This document shows positions 9,155 through 18,745 of a stretch of 64,000 nucleotides of DNA, one piece after another. The notes below the pieces were generated by a model. That model was given only the letters and a program-made list of their open reading frames with translations, was not told the origin of the DNA and ran no database searches. Within the stretch, counting starts at the first letter, position 1. The number at the start of each line of letters is the position of its first letter. Both the position numbers and the translations under genes were made by a program. The DNA comes from Staphylococcus canis (GTDB lineage: Bacteria; Bacillota; Bacilli; Staphylococcales; Staphylococcaceae): contig NZ_JABANU010000008.1 in the NCBI RefSeq assembly GCF_016238445.1, forward strand, positions 1-64,000. Direction: 5' to 3'.

Positions 9155-9390
9155 GAAAATATAAAATTGTCGTATTTTATTTTTAATTAAATAAATTATT
9201 AGAAAATAGTAAGAATTAAAAATAAATTTATTAGACAAGAGCGTATTAGAAAAGTAAACTTTTCTGAATAAAATTTAAGGTTGTCTCATTTCCAATTACT
9301 ATGGGTTAATTTAAAGATTAATTAATAATTAGGTGATATTCACACACATTTGTGATAATATGGTATTTAATGGAATTAGGAGGCTTGTTA
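9155..9390. other. AT-rich non-coding stretch
   Basis: This is the short AT-rich gap between the SCC core and the methyltransferase start. I see no gene. An AGGAGG at 9378-9383 serves the next gene. Confidence 0.5.
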
Positions 9391-10365
9391 ATGAACTATA
9401 TTGAATTATTTGCTGGAGCAGGTGGTTTTAGCTTAGGCTTTGAGCAAGCAGGATTTGAAAATATATTTTCAATAGAATACGATGAAAAAATTGCTCAAAC
9501 TTATTTATTAAATTTTCCTGAAAACCATTTAATAATTGATGATGTGAAAAACATAGATAACAATAAAATTTTGGAACTAATTCAAGGTAAAGAGGTTGAT
9601 GTTGTAATAGGTGGTCCACCTTGCCAAGGTTTTAGTATGGCAGGTAAAAATGGTAGAACTTTTATCGAAGATGAAAGAAATGAATTGTTTAAAGAATTTG
9701 TAAGATTTGTTTCTATAATAAAGCCAAAAATGTTTGTAATGGAAAATGTAGCAAGAATGTTAAGTCATAATAAAGGGAAAACTGTTACTGAAATAAAAAA
9801 CGCATTTAACGAGCTAGGTTATGATGTGAAATTTAAGGTGTTGAATTCTGAAAAATATGGGATCCCACAAAAGAGACAAAGAATCTTTTTTGTAGGAACT
9901 AAGGGACAAAAATTTAATTTTCCAGATTCTTATGAAAAAGAAATTACAATTAAAGAGGCTATCCATGATTTACCTTCATTAAAAAGCGGTGAAAAATCTA
10001 ATATTCCAAATCATTTTGCGATGAATCATAGTAAACAAATGCTTGAAAAAATGTCCTATATTTCAGATGGTGGAGATCGATCTGAGATCCCAATTGAAAT
10101 TCGTCCAAAAAGTGGAGATATAAGAAAATATATCAGATATAATAGTAATAAACCTTCAATTACAGTTACAGGAGATATGAGAAAGGTATTTCATTACGAA
10201 CAGAATAGAGCGTTGACGTCTAGAGAACTTGCAAGGTTACAATCATTTCCTGATTCGTTCGTTTTTGTAGGGACAAGTATTATTATTCAACAACAAATTG
10301 GAAATGCTGTTCCCCCAAAATTAGGATTTGTAGTTGCAAATGAAGTGAGAAAAAGTTTGGAGTGA
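9391..10365 (+). CDS. DNA (cytosine-5) methyltransferase of a restriction-modification system
   Basis: This 324-residue protein starts at the ATG at 9391 behind AGGAGG, and not at the upstream ATG at 9352. The m5C signature motifs are in order: I (LFAGAGGFSLGFEQAG), IV with the catalytic Cys (GGPPCQGFSMAG), VI (MENV), VIII (QKRQRIFFVG), IX (RELARLQSFPDSF) and X (QIGNAVPPKLG). The target-recognition region between VIII and IX is short. It starts a three-gene island with an m6A methyltransferase 9 nt downstream. Confidence 0.95.
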   Translation: MNYIELFAGAGGFSLGFEQAGFENIFSIEYDEKIAQTYLLNFPENHLIIDDVKNIDNNKILELIQGKEVDVVIGGPPCQGFSMAGKNGRTFIEDERNELFKEFVRFVSIIKPKMFVMENVARMLSHNKGKTVTEIKNAFNELGYDVKFKVLNSEKYGIPQKRQRIFFVGTKGQKFNFPDSYEKEITIKEAIHDLPSLKSGEKSNIPNHFAMNHSKQMLEKMSYISDGGDRSEIPIEIRPKSGDIRKYIRYNSNKPSITVTGDMRKVFHYEQNRALTSRELARLQSFPDSFVFVGTSIIIQQQIGNAVPPKLGFVVANEVRKSLE

Positions 10366-10374
10366 AAGTACTTT

Positions 10375-11403
10375 ATGAAAGAATTCGAATTACAACCTAA
10401 TATAAAGTTTCCTAAAATAAATTATATAGGAAATAAAGAAAAATTAACTCAATGGATAGTTGATAACTTTCCAACTGGAAGTGGTAGTGTGTTAGATTTA
10501 TTCTCAGGAGGAAGTTCAGTTTCGTTTGAGTGTAAATTAAGAGGTTATAAAGTAATAAGTAATGATGTATTATATGCTTCCTTTGTTGTAGCAAAAGCCA
10601 TAATTGAAAACCAAGCTCAAACTTTAAATTATAGACATATAGATGAAGCCTTAAAGATGAGTTTAAGCGTTGAAGATAAAGAAAAGTATGCTTGGTTAGA
10701 TAATAAGTTGTATTTTTCCAATGAATTAAATGAATTAATAAAACTAATAGAATACTCTAAAAAATTGTGTAACTATGAAAAATATATATTTCAATCTTTG
10801 ATACGTAGGGCTATGATTAGAAAATTACCTTATTCTAGAATGAATGTTCCTTGGGCTAGTATAGTGAAACTTAGAGATGAAAATTATTCATATAAAAAGT
10901 ATGGAAGAAAGAGAGCTTATCATAACGAAAGTTTTTCTTATCATATGAAACAAAATATAGAGAATTATAATTTATCTATTTTTAATAATGGAAAAGATAA
11001 CATAGCCATTCAGAAAGATGCACTAGATGCAATTGAAGTGATTGATTCTGTTGATGTTATTTATCTAGACCCGCCCTATCCAGGTACAATGAATAACTAT
11101 GATAAATTTTACGGAGATTTTGATGAAATTTTTGATAAAAAGAAAGAGCATCTAGATTTAACTAACAAAAATAATTTTATAGAATCTTTAGAAACTATTA
11201 TTATTAAAGCAAAAAGTAAAGCAGAATATATAGTTTTAAGTATTAACTCCAATTCAATACCTGGAATCTCGGAAGTTTCTCAAATGTTATCTAAGTATGG
11301 AAAAATAGAAATTAAAAAGAAAAAACATAATTATCAGGTAAGCGGAAAAGTTAATAAAAATAGCAATAATGAAAACTTACTAATATTACGTATAGAAAAA
11401 TAA
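10375..11403 (+). CDS. DNA adenine methyltransferase, D12 class
   Basis: A 342-residue protein. Motif X/I reads KINYIGNKEKLTQWIVDNFP then VLDLFSGGSSVSFE, and the catalytic motif IV is LDPPYPGTMNNY, the order seen in D12 (Dam/DpnM-like) enzymes. It would methylate adenine in one strand of the target. It is co-transcribed with the m5C enzyme (9-nt gap) and precedes the HNH protein. Two methyltransferases of different base chemistry suggest an asymmetric recognition sequence in which each strand needs its own enzyme. Confidence 0.92.
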   Translation: MKEFELQPNIKFPKINYIGNKEKLTQWIVDNFPTGSGSVLDLFSGGSSVSFECKLRGYKVISNDVLYASFVVAKAIIENQAQTLNYRHIDEALKMSLSVEDKEKYAWLDNKLYFSNELNELIKLIEYSKKLCNYEKYIFQSLIRRAMIRKLPYSRMNVPWASIVKLRDENYSYKKYGRKRAYHNESFSYHMKQNIENYNLSIFNNGKDNIAIQKDALDAIEVIDSVDVIYLDPPYPGTMNNYDKFYGDFDEIFDKKKEHLDLTNKNNFIESLETIIIKAKSKAEYIVLSINSNSIPGISEVSQMLSKYGKIEIKKKKHNYQVSGKVNKNSNNENLLILRIEK

Positions 11404-11491
11404 ATTCACAAAAATACACTTATTTTTAATAAATTCCCCCTATTTTTTGATTATTTGATATAATATTGATAAAAAATAGGGAGATGTAATT

Positions 11492-12607
11492 ATGAGTGCT
11501 GATAAAACTGTAAGTTCAATAAAAAAGCAACAATATGAAGATTATTGGAAATTAACTGTTGAGTATACAGATATACACAAAATGCGTTTTCGTAATACTT
11601 TAGAAATGATAGTTAATTATATAGATAATCATCCTGACTTAAAAATCGGATATGACAAAAAGTTTTATAAAGAGTTACAGCAATTAGTTGCATCAGTTTA
11701 CCAAAAGGCAGATTTAGGATCAGTTAGAAAATCGATTAATCAAATGGTTAAGTTAGGTTTTGTAAAACCTTTTCTAACTGGTTATCATTCGGAAACAAGA
11801 AAGTTTTTAAAAGCTTCTTCTAATGAAGAAAGAGAAGTAATATTTTCAAGTGTGTATTATTCATCTGCTAATTTCCAATCATCAGTTACTAAAGATAATA
11901 GTCATTTGAAGCATATTAATTTCTTCTTAAAGACCTTAATGTATAAGAGAAATAAAGAATTGAATAAGGAAGAAATAGCAGCTTTAATGAGCTCAGATAT
12001 ACAAGCGTATAAAAATAAAGGATATATGAATGAAAAAGAGCTAAATGAACAAATTAAATTTGTTAACTTTAATAAATTTAAAGAAAGAAAATATAATCAA
12101 ATTTCATATTTTTTGGATTTTTTAAAGTATGTCCCTGGAATTACAGTAGCAAAAAATAAGTCTGTTGTTTATTATACTGAAGATGCAAGTATACATTTAT
12201 CTAATACTATCGACGTAAAAAGGGACCCCACTTTATTTAGATTGATGAAAGAAAAGATAAAACAAGAAAGTATAAATGTTTACGGAAGAGTACAATGTTA
12301 CTTTACGAAAAAAGAACAAAAAGGTTTAGTGGTATCTCACATAATTAGATCTGAAGATGCCCTAAGAAATTTGGATATTGAAACAGCGTATGATTATAAA
12401 AATGCGTTACTATTAGATCCCAACTCAGATGCTTATTTCGATAAATATGATTTGACTTTTAATAATATCGGAGAGCCAAAATTTGGAAAATCGGTTCCCC
12501 AAGAATTTAAAGAAGAGAAAAGAGATTTAGTATTAGATGGTATAATATTAGAAGGTAGACAGGAATACTTAAAAAAACATAAGGATAAATTCCTAGAAAA
12601 AAATTAG
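11492..12607 (+). CDS. Probable HNH restriction endonuclease
   Basis: This is a 371-residue protein behind a GGGAG site. The C-terminal ~90 residues fit an HNH (ββα-metal) nuclease: LVVSHIIRSEDAL supplies the first His, YKNALLLDPNSDAYFD the central Asn region, and the FD..DLTFNNIGEPKFG ending is typical of HNH_2-like restriction enzymes. The ~260-residue N-terminal part would contain target recognition. Its place after two methyltransferases makes it the restriction subunit. The 88-bp gap with its own promoter-like AT-rich stretch would allow delayed expression after methylation. Confidence 0.75.
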   Translation: MSADKTVSSIKKQQYEDYWKLTVEYTDIHKMRFRNTLEMIVNYIDNHPDLKIGYDKKFYKELQQLVASVYQKADLGSVRKSINQMVKLGFVKPFLTGYHSETRKFLKASSNEEREVIFSSVYYSSANFQSSVTKDNSHLKHINFFLKTLMYKRNKELNKEEIAALMSSDIQAYKNKGYMNEKELNEQIKFVNFNKFKERKYNQISYFLDFLKYVPGITVAKNKSVVYYTEDASIHLSNTIDVKRDPTLFRLMKEKIKQESINVYGRVQCYFTKKEQKGLVVSHIIRSEDALRNLDIETAYDYKNALLLDPNSDAYFDKYDLTFNNIGEPKFGKSVPQEFKEEKRDLVLDGIILEGRQEYLKKHKDKFLEKN

Positions 12608-12710
12608 AGTAACTTTTAAAAAGATATGATAAGAGAGTTTTCGTAATACACAGTAGAATTACTTTGGTACTAATTTATTATTAAAATTTTCAATAATAAA
12701 TGGTTCTATA

Positions 12711-12762
12711 ATAAATCGGACTGGTGGCATTTAAATTATAAATGTTGCTTGTCCGATTTTTT
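12711..12762. terminator. Hairpin after the R-M island
   Basis: AAATCGGAC near 12715 pairs with GTCCGATTT near 12755, with further partial pairing (GGCATTTA/TAAATGTT) inside, followed by a T-run. It probably ends the R-M transcript. Confidence 0.55.
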
Positions 12763-12839
12763 ACTTTTTAGATGCAAAAAGACGCAATGACCTCTATTAT
12801 TAAAAGTGCCTAAACCCAAATAAAGGAGATCATGCGTCC

Positions 12840-13358
12840 ATGAATTATTTTATATTAAAAACACTTAACATTAAAGATGAAAACATACAATTTGAGGAAA
12901 AAGTTGAAAAATCGAAGTTTAAAGGTCGATTAAGCCTTTTCTATTACGGTGAACTTAGCTACACACCAAGCCATTGTGAGTGTTGTGGGGAGGAAAATGA
13001 ACACCATACAGTTATTAAAGCAGGTAAAAAGCAATCTAGGATTACACTCCCTCACATATCTGAGTTACCTGCTTATCTCATACTTAAAAAACAACGTTTT
13101 TATTGTAAAGCTTGTAATACGTACTTTACAGCTCAGTCTCCTGTCGTTGATAAGTTTTGTTTTATCTCTAAAAATACTAAAATGGCTATTCTCAATAAGG
13201 CAACGGATATACGCTCTGAAGCTTCTATAGCGCAGGATTGTTCTGTATCACCTACAACTGTAGCACGTTTTATTGATGAAGCTGCAGAAAGTCTCTATCA
13301 GTCGCCACATCGACCATTACCGAAACATTTAATAATGGATAGATTTAAAAATATATAA
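12840..13358 (+). pseudogene. ISL3-family transposase, truncated after ~172 residues
   Basis: The N-terminal part matches ISL3-type transposases (IS1181-like): MNYFILKTLNIKD, then the zinc-finger-like CECCGE..C..C motif with YCKAC, the HTH region TDIRSEASIAQDCSVSPTTV, and PKHLIMD, where the DDE domain should begin. Full-length family members have about 430 residues; here the frame ends after DRFKNI. The following ~225 bp to 13586 contains only degenerate sequence with stops. The element is dead and marks the right edge of the R-M island. Confidence 0.85.
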
Positions 13359-13586
13359 GGTCATATGAGCTTTATATATGCTATTTCACTCATGCATCGT
13401 ATAGAGGTAATTAATAATAGATCAATTTCATAAAAAGAGTCTTCTTTGGTTATAGAAATTAAGATTACTTTCGTAATGAAATACTTTTAAGTTCAAAACT
13501 ATTCGCATCTAAAAAGATGTTAAGTAACAGCAAGTATTGCCTAACCTCTTTAATTGAGCTAACCCGTTCTACTTGATAAAGAGTCT

Positions 13587-14567
13587 TTATTTACAACTTT
13601 CCCTTAAAGATATGTGTATGGGTAAAACATATTCTTTCTTTGTTTTTTCATTATTTATACGTTTTACTAGAATTTCAATAGCCTTTTCAGCAATATCTTC
13701 GATTGGTTGAACGATTGTCGAAAGCTGAGGATTTAAATTACGTACTAAAGATGTACCATCATAGCCAATAATTTTTAAATCATCCGGTATTTTATAGCCA
13801 AGAGATTGAGCTAATTGATATATTTGAAGTGCATCTGTGTCATTTGAAGCGAATATGCCATCTAAATCCTCATATTCATCAAATATTTTTTTAAAGATAT
13901 CTAGTTTAAGATTGTAATTCAAACTAAAGTCAACAGTATAAACAATAGGTTGTAGTCCGTGTTCTTTCATTGTATCTTCGTACGCCGTATTTCTTAAATG
14001 AGCAGGTGTATTTACGTCTACAGGACCATTGGTATGAATGATTTTTTTACAACCAAGATTAATTAATTTTTTAGTGGCTATCTTTCCTCCATTGTAATTA
14101 TCTGATCGAATAGTAGGTATGTCCTCATTCATAACTCTATCTATAGCGACTATTGATAAATTTCGATTGTTATATTGTTCAATACCGAAATTATGTGTCC
14201 CAACGATTAATCCATCTATTTGATTCGATAATAACTGGTTAATGTAATGGGTTTCTTTTTCAGGGTCATTCATAGAATTTCCAATTATTACAATATATCC
14301 TTTTTCATAGAGTTTTTTTTCTAATTGAAAGGTAAGTTCACCAAAAAAGGGATTTTCAACTGTAGGAAATAATAATCCTATAATATTTGTTTTCTGTTTG
14401 AAAAGTTGTCTAGCAGCTGAATTTGGTTGGTAATTGAGGGTATTCATAGCACTATAAACTTTATTTTTTGTTTTTTGACTAATGTAGCCGCGATTATTTA
14501 ATACTCTCGAAACGGTTGTTTTAGAAACTTCAGCTAATTTAGCGACATCATCGAGTTTTGGTTTCAT
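13587..14567 (-). CDS. scrR: Sucrose operon repressor, LacI family
   Basis: A 326-residue LacI/GalR regulator. The N-terminal HTH is KLDDVAKLAEVSKTTVSRVL with the hinge LNYQPNSAARQL, followed by a periplasmic-binding-like sugar domain. It lies directly after the GH32 sucrase and sucrose permease on the same strand, which is the reason for the ScrR call. In staphylococci ScrR represses sucrose genes and is relieved by sucrose or fructose. Its likely operator is the perfect dyad at 17479-17498 upstream of the permease. Confidence 0.85.
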   Translation of the reverse strand: MKPKLDDVAKLAEVSKTTVSRVLNNRGYISQKTKNKVYSAMNTLNYQPNSAARQLFKQKTNIIGLLFPTVENPFFGELTFQLEKKLYEKGYIVIIGNSMNDPEKETHYINQLLSNQIDGLIVGTHNFGIEQYNNRNLSIVAIDRVMNEDIPTIRSDNYNGGKIATKKLINLGCKKIIHTNGPVDVNTPAHLRNTAYEDTMKEHGLQPIVYTVDFSLNYNLKLDIFKKIFDEYEDLDGIFASNDTDALQIYQLAQSLGYKIPDDLKIIGYDGTSLVRNLNPQLSTIVQPIEDIAEKAIEILVKRINNEKTKKEYVLPIHISLRESCK

Positions 14568-14637
14568 GATATACTACTCCCCTATAATTTTTATACTTTA
14601 GATTTATTATGAGCTATTTTATATAGGAATGCGAATT

Positions 14638-14682
14638 AAAAAGTCAGACTAATTACCATTGAATATTAGACTGACTTTTTGA
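14638..14682. terminator. Terminator between sucrase gene and scrR
   Basis: AAAAAGTCAG pairs with CTGACTTTTT (10 bp), with partial pairing continuing inside (ACTAAT/ATTAGA). It lies just past the sucrase stop, so scrR probably also has its own promoter. Confidence 0.65.
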
Positions 14683-14688
14683 TATTTG

Positions 14689-16101
14689 TTAGTCAAAAGT
14701 GATTACATTATTTTTTAATTCGAATACTTCAATCTCTGAATTGATAACATCTTTGTCTTTAATAAAAATTTCAGGAATTTCTTCGGTATAGTATCTTTCT
14801 GTGAAAACGGATTCACCATCATTAATAAATATTTCTATAGAACTTGTATCAACGTATATTTGAAGTTTGAGTTTATTTGAGTTCATAATAGTTGAATAAC
14901 GGTAACTATTTAAATCGTTACGATATAATATAAATTTATTTTTATCATGATTGAAATTTAATGAAATAAGTTCGTCTTTAGAATCTTTCATCGCAAAAGT
15001 GAAATTTCTGTATGGAATACTTATATTGATTTCAAGATTTTTAGAATCACTTGAAATTATATAATGTTGAGTGTTTTTAACCTCATATTTGATCCCAGTA
15101 TTTATGCGTAACTTTTTTAGCTCATCTACTGGCTTCATATATAAGTGATTATTTTTTAGTATTAATTCTCTAGGCAAAGTGAGCGCACCAGACCATCCGT
15201 CTTTCTTTTCAGGCATATGACTCTCCCACATTGCCATCCATCCGATAAGTATTCGACGATTATCTGGTGAAAGCATTGTTTGTGGAGCATAAAAATCATG
15301 GCCATGATCTAGTTCTTTAAATTCGCCTCTTGTGAACACTGTATTTTGATAATCTAAGTTTCCTATGAAATAACCATTTTGAAATAAGTTTAAATATTTT
15401 TCTTCTTTAGTTTGGATTCCCTGAGGTGAAAATAGCAACACATGGTGGCCATTAAGGTCAAATAAATCTGGACATTCCCACATATAACCCTCAGCACTTT
15501 GGTCTTTAGACTCGCTAACGGGACCTAAATACTCCCAATTTATTAAATCTTTAGATTTATACATGATTATACGACCAAGTTCTCTATTATTCTGACTTCC
15601 TATAATCATATAGTACGTATCTTGGTATTTCCAAACTTTTGGATCTCTAAAATGATGTGTGTTATCTTCTGGTGGTTTAGAGATGACAGCATTTTCACTA
15701 TATTTCTTAAAATGAATGCCATCATTACTATAAGCTAGGTTCTGATTTTGCCAAAAATGGTCAGGATTATTATCTCCATAGTAATGATGACCGGTATAAA
15801 ATAAGTATAAGAGACCATCTTTTTCAATAGCTGTGCCAGAAAAGCATCCGTCTTTATCTTCTAGACCCCCAGGTGTTAAAGCGATCGGTAACGTTTCCCA
15901 GTTCACAAGATCTTTACTTCGCGCATGTCCCCAATGCATTGGACCCCATTCGGGTTTAAAAGGATAGTGCTGATAAAAAATGTGGTAATAACCATCAAAA
16001 TATGAAAAGCCATTGGGGTCGTTTATCCAACCTGATTTTGGCATAATATGATATCCTAATCTATAGCGATTATTTGTAACCTTTGCGTATTTCTGTGACA
16101 T
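14689..16101 (-). CDS. scrB: Sucrase / beta-fructofuranosidase, GH32
   Basis: This is a 470-residue intracellular glycoside hydrolase with no signal peptide. The start at 16101 is chosen because GAAGGAG lies 8-9 nt upstream. GH32 hallmarks are present: GWINDPNG with the nucleophile Asp28, FRDPKVW with the transition-state Asp, and MWECPDLF with the acid/base Glu. It hydrolyses sucrose or sucrose-6-phosphate to glucose (or glucose-6-P) and fructose. Because its neighbour is an H+ symporter and not a PTS enzyme, unphosphorylated sucrose is the likely substrate here. Free fructose could be trapped by the fructokinase at 26.4 kb. Confidence 0.92.
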   Translation of the reverse strand: MSQKYAKVTNNRYRLGYHIMPKSGWINDPNGFSYFDGYYHIFYQHYPFKPEWGPMHWGHARSKDLVNWETLPIALTPGGLEDKDGCFSGTAIEKDGLLYLFYTGHHYYGDNNPDHFWQNQNLAYSNDGIHFKKYSENAVISKPPEDNTHHFRDPKVWKYQDTYYMIIGSQNNRELGRIIMYKSKDLINWEYLGPVSESKDQSAEGYMWECPDLFDLNGHHVLLFSPQGIQTKEEKYLNLFQNGYFIGNLDYQNTVFTRGEFKELDHGHDFYAPQTMLSPDNRRILIGWMAMWESHMPEKKDGWSGALTLPRELILKNNHLYMKPVDELKKLRINTGIKYEVKNTQHYIISSDSKNLEINISIPYRNFTFAMKDSKDELISLNFNHDKNKFILYRNDLNSYRYSTIMNSNKLKLQIYVDTSSIEIFINDGESVFTERYYTEEIPEIFIKDKDVINSEIEVFELKNNVITFD

Positions 16102-16126
16102 ATAGCTAACTCCTTCTTTTTTAATT

Positions 16127-17404
16127 TTATTCTTTAACAAAAGGATCTCCGTTCACTTTTTCATTGTCTTTACGTAGAGTAAAGAATGCGAAAATTCCAG
16201 CTAATAACACAATGAATGAAATTATAAAAAATGTGGGTTGATAACCAATGTTATCTCTTAATATTCCAAGTGGACTTGAAAGTAAAACTTGACCTACTTG
16301 AGCAGAGACACAAAACCCTACCATATAAATAGTTGCTGATAATTTTGTATCGAAATGTAGTGTTATATATCGAAATATTGGTAGTATAAATAAAGGTACT
16401 TCTAAAGCGTGAAACATTTTGACAAAAGATACACTAACAGGACCTTGAGCGATACCACATAATCCTATACGTAGAAACATCACAGTAGCTCCTAAAAGAA
16501 GTGTGTTTCTAACACCTATTTTTGACATGATAACAGGTACAATCCCCATCATTAATGCTTCTAAAAAAACTTGTACTGAATTGAGTGTGCCATATGTTTG
16601 TTGACCAACACTAGGTGATGAAAACAACTTTGTGTAGAATTCTGGGAACATTTGTTGGTCGAAAATAGTATAGAAAGACCATGAAAATACAATGAAAATC
16701 ACTATAGTCCATAAATCTTTTACTTTTATTATAGATATCATACTTGTAAAAGAAGGAACTGACTCTTCTTGATGATGATTAAGATTTTCTTTAATATTAA
16801 TCTCTTCTTCTGATTTCCAAAAAACTAATGTAATTAATAAAATCAACCCGATTAATGAACCTAGCCAAAAATTTAAATGAGGATTGATAACAAATATAAA
16901 CCCTGCAAATAATGCTAATAATGCATAACCAAATGACCCCCATGCTCTTGCTTGTCCATATTTAAAATAAAAAAGTCGACTGAATCGCTCTCCAACTGCT
17001 TCATAAACACCAACTGCTGCGAGAAAACCAAACGAGAGGAATATAGAGCCTAGTATAACACCTAACCAAAACATTGTTTGAATTAAAGGAGTATATATCC
17101 AAATGAAAAAAGGCCCTACAAAAGCTGAGCAAATTGAACAAAAGATAAGTAGTGATTTTTTAATTACCAGTTTATCCTGAATAAATCCAAAAATAAACAT
17201 CAATATAAGTGTTGCAAAAGAATTAGCTGAAAATATAGAGCCTACTTGACTACCATTTAAGCCTAAACCATTTTCTTCTGAAGTAAGCCAAATTTGAAAA
17301 AAGGACCACCAAATACTCCATGATGCAAAAAATAGCATAAAAATTAAAGAACTTTGTAAATAATGTTTATTACTAAGGGTATTTAATAATACATTCTTTT
17401 TCAT
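16127..17404 (-). CDS. Sucrose/oligosaccharide:H+ symporter, LacY-type MFS
   Basis: A 425-residue, 12-span MFS protein. The start at 17404 follows AAAGGAGC. Residues ~13-25 (HYLQSSLIFMLFFASWSIWWSFF) and GQARAWGSFGYALLALFAG match the oligosaccharide:H+ symporter family of LacY, RafB and CscB. It precedes the GH32 gene by 25 nt and would be the uptake step of a non-PTS sucrose pathway. A cre site overlaps its leader, and an operator-like dyad lies upstream, indicating catabolite and ScrR control. Confidence 0.85.
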   Translation of the reverse strand: MKKNVLLNTLSNKHYLQSSLIFMLFFASWSIWWSFFQIWLTSEENGLGLNGSQVGSIFSANSFATLILMFIFGFIQDKLVIKKSLLIFCSICSAFVGPFFIWIYTPLIQTMFWLGVILGSIFLSFGFLAAVGVYEAVGERFSRLFYFKYGQARAWGSFGYALLALFAGFIFVINPHLNFWLGSLIGLILLITLVFWKSEEEINIKENLNHHQEESVPSFTSMISIIKVKDLWTIVIFIVFSWSFYTIFDQQMFPEFYTKLFSSPSVGQQTYGTLNSVQVFLEALMMGIVPVIMSKIGVRNTLLLGATVMFLRIGLCGIAQGPVSVSFVKMFHALEVPLFILPIFRYITLHFDTKLSATIYMVGFCVSAQVGQVLLSSPLGILRDNIGYQPTFFIISFIVLLAGIFAFFTLRKDNEKVNGDPFVKE

Positions 17405-17427
17405 AAAAAAGCTCCTTTGTATTTTTT

Positions 17428-17441
17428 TGAAAGCGATTTCA
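17428..17441 (-). promoter_or_regulatory. cre (CcpA) site upstream of the sucrose permease
   Basis: TGAAAGCGATTTCA fits the catabolite-responsive element consensus (TGNAARCGNWWWCA). It lies 24 nt upstream of the permease start, where bound CcpA would block transcription in glucose. Confidence 0.7.
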
Positions 17442-17478
17442 TTTAGTATTCTAAAATATTGTAGTTCTTTTACCAAAT

Positions 17479-17498
17479 TATGTCAACCGGATGACATA
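17479..17498 (-). promoter_or_regulatory. Perfect dyad, candidate ScrR operator
   Basis: TATGTCAACCGGATGACATA has two perfect 7-bp arms (TATGTCA/TGACATA) around ACCGGA, with a CG-rich centre as in LacI-family operators. It lies just upstream of the cre in the sucrose promoter. Confidence 0.55.
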
Positions 17499-18005
17499 AA
17501 AATGTAAAACAAAAAGCAAAGTCAAAAGATATTTAATATCCTTAAAAAAGATAATATATGAAAAATTCTAGATGTAAATTATATTAAGAGAGCCGTTAAA
17601 AATTATTTCATTTGATATTAGTGGCTATTTTAACTTATATTATTTCGAGTTGACGTCACAAAGTAAGGCACAGGTAATGCATTTGTTGAGAATGAATGAG
17701 TTAATAGAGGTCTTAGTATTTATAAAATGATATCGTTTGAACGTTTAACTAAAACTAAATATATTAAATAATAATTTTTCTTTTCATATGTTCATGAGGG
17801 TTACATCATTGATACTGTGATTCATATAGGAAAATAATTCAAGAATAAAACTAATTAAGTCTCTGAAGTTATTGAACATATTTCAATAGTATATGTGATA
17901 AATAAGGAAACAAAAATACTAGTTTAAGAGGCAGATAAAATCTTATCTGAGTTTTCTAACTTGTTCTTTGAGGTGAAAAATGTAAGTAAGAATGGTGTAT
18001 TCTAA
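17499..18005. other. 500-bp stretch with decayed coding traces
   Basis: I see no intact gene here. Short open segments with stops on the + strand just before 18006 look like the eroded upstream part of the next ORF. AT content is high. Confidence 0.35.
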
Positions 18006-18284
18006 ATGAGTGATATTCACTTTAATCATGCGGTTGTCCCTTTGAAGAATAGCATCAACCGAACGTTGAATACAGGTGTTGTGGTTTCTATGGACAGGAG
18101 AAGAACAAGATTAATAAAGCATAATATATATTGTTGGAATCTTGTCGTTTGTGATGAGGAAATGATTGTTCCGATTTCTGTACCTGTTAATATGGATAAT
18201 TTATCGATAAACGATGAGAATAGAGCTTTAAATCATTACATTGAAGAAAGAAATGCAAAATATCATACGAAAATATTGATATAA
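18006..18284 (+). CDS. Small hypothetical ORF, possibly a remnant
   Basis: A 92-codon ORF with no good ribosome site. The product begins MSDIHFNHAVVPLKNSINRT and has no family signature that I recognise. In-frame coding traces with stops directly upstream suggest it may be the surviving C-terminal part of a larger decayed gene and not a complete protein. Confidence 0.3.
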   Translation: MSDIHFNHAVVPLKNSINRTLNTGVVVSMDRRRTRLIKHNIYCWNLVVCDEEMIVPISVPVNMDNLSINDENRALNHYIEERNAKYHTKILI

Positions 18285-18534
18285 TGATGGTCTTTCATAA
18301 CGTTGTAGATAATTATTTTGAGTTGCAAGTTAAAGCCACTTCTAATATTAATAAGAAATTAGAAGTGGATTCAAGAATGATTAACTGCACGATAAAGTAT
18401 TGCTTAGAAAATGAAAAAAGATGTTTAGATTTTTATACCACTTTGGTCATCCTGTGGTAAAGATACACGAATATAAAGTCTTAGTGAATAAAAGTGAATT
18501 ATTTTCTGAATCATAAAGTTATCGTATCCTTACT

Positions 18535-18575
18535 ATCCTTGTTAAGATTTTGAGTCGTCTTAACAAGGATTTTTC
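18535..18575 (+). terminator. Rho-independent terminator
   Basis: ATCCTTGTTAAGA (18535-18547) and TCTTAACAAGGAT (18558-18570) form a perfect 13-bp stem followed by TTTT. It isolates the MFS gene downstream from upstream transcription. Confidence 0.75.
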
Positions 18576-18657
18576 ATTTTTTACTGTTGTAAAAAAATGA
18601 TGTCTATAAATAAAAATTAAACCTTGCTTAAAAATTAAGGAATGCTAAAATTATAAA

Positions 18658-18671
18658 TGTAAACGATTACA
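18658..18671 (+). promoter_or_regulatory. MalR-type operator upstream of MFS sugar carrier
   Basis: TGTAAACGATTACA is the same motif, on the opposite strand, as the sites at 50146 and 59648 flanking the maltose cluster. It lies 75-88 bp before the MFS start, where it can act as operator for the LacI-type regulator encoded at 49.1 kb. It also loosely resembles a cre. Confidence 0.65.
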
Positions 18672-18745
18672 ATATTGATATTGGGAGTAACTATGTAATG
18701 ATGAAATCAATTGACTATACCAAGTCATAAATGGGAGAGATAGAA

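Noticed and set aside
12949-13230. 93-residue ORF overlapping the ISL3 fragment
   Set aside because: Out-of-frame shadow of the transposase, Leu/Ile-rich with no start signals.
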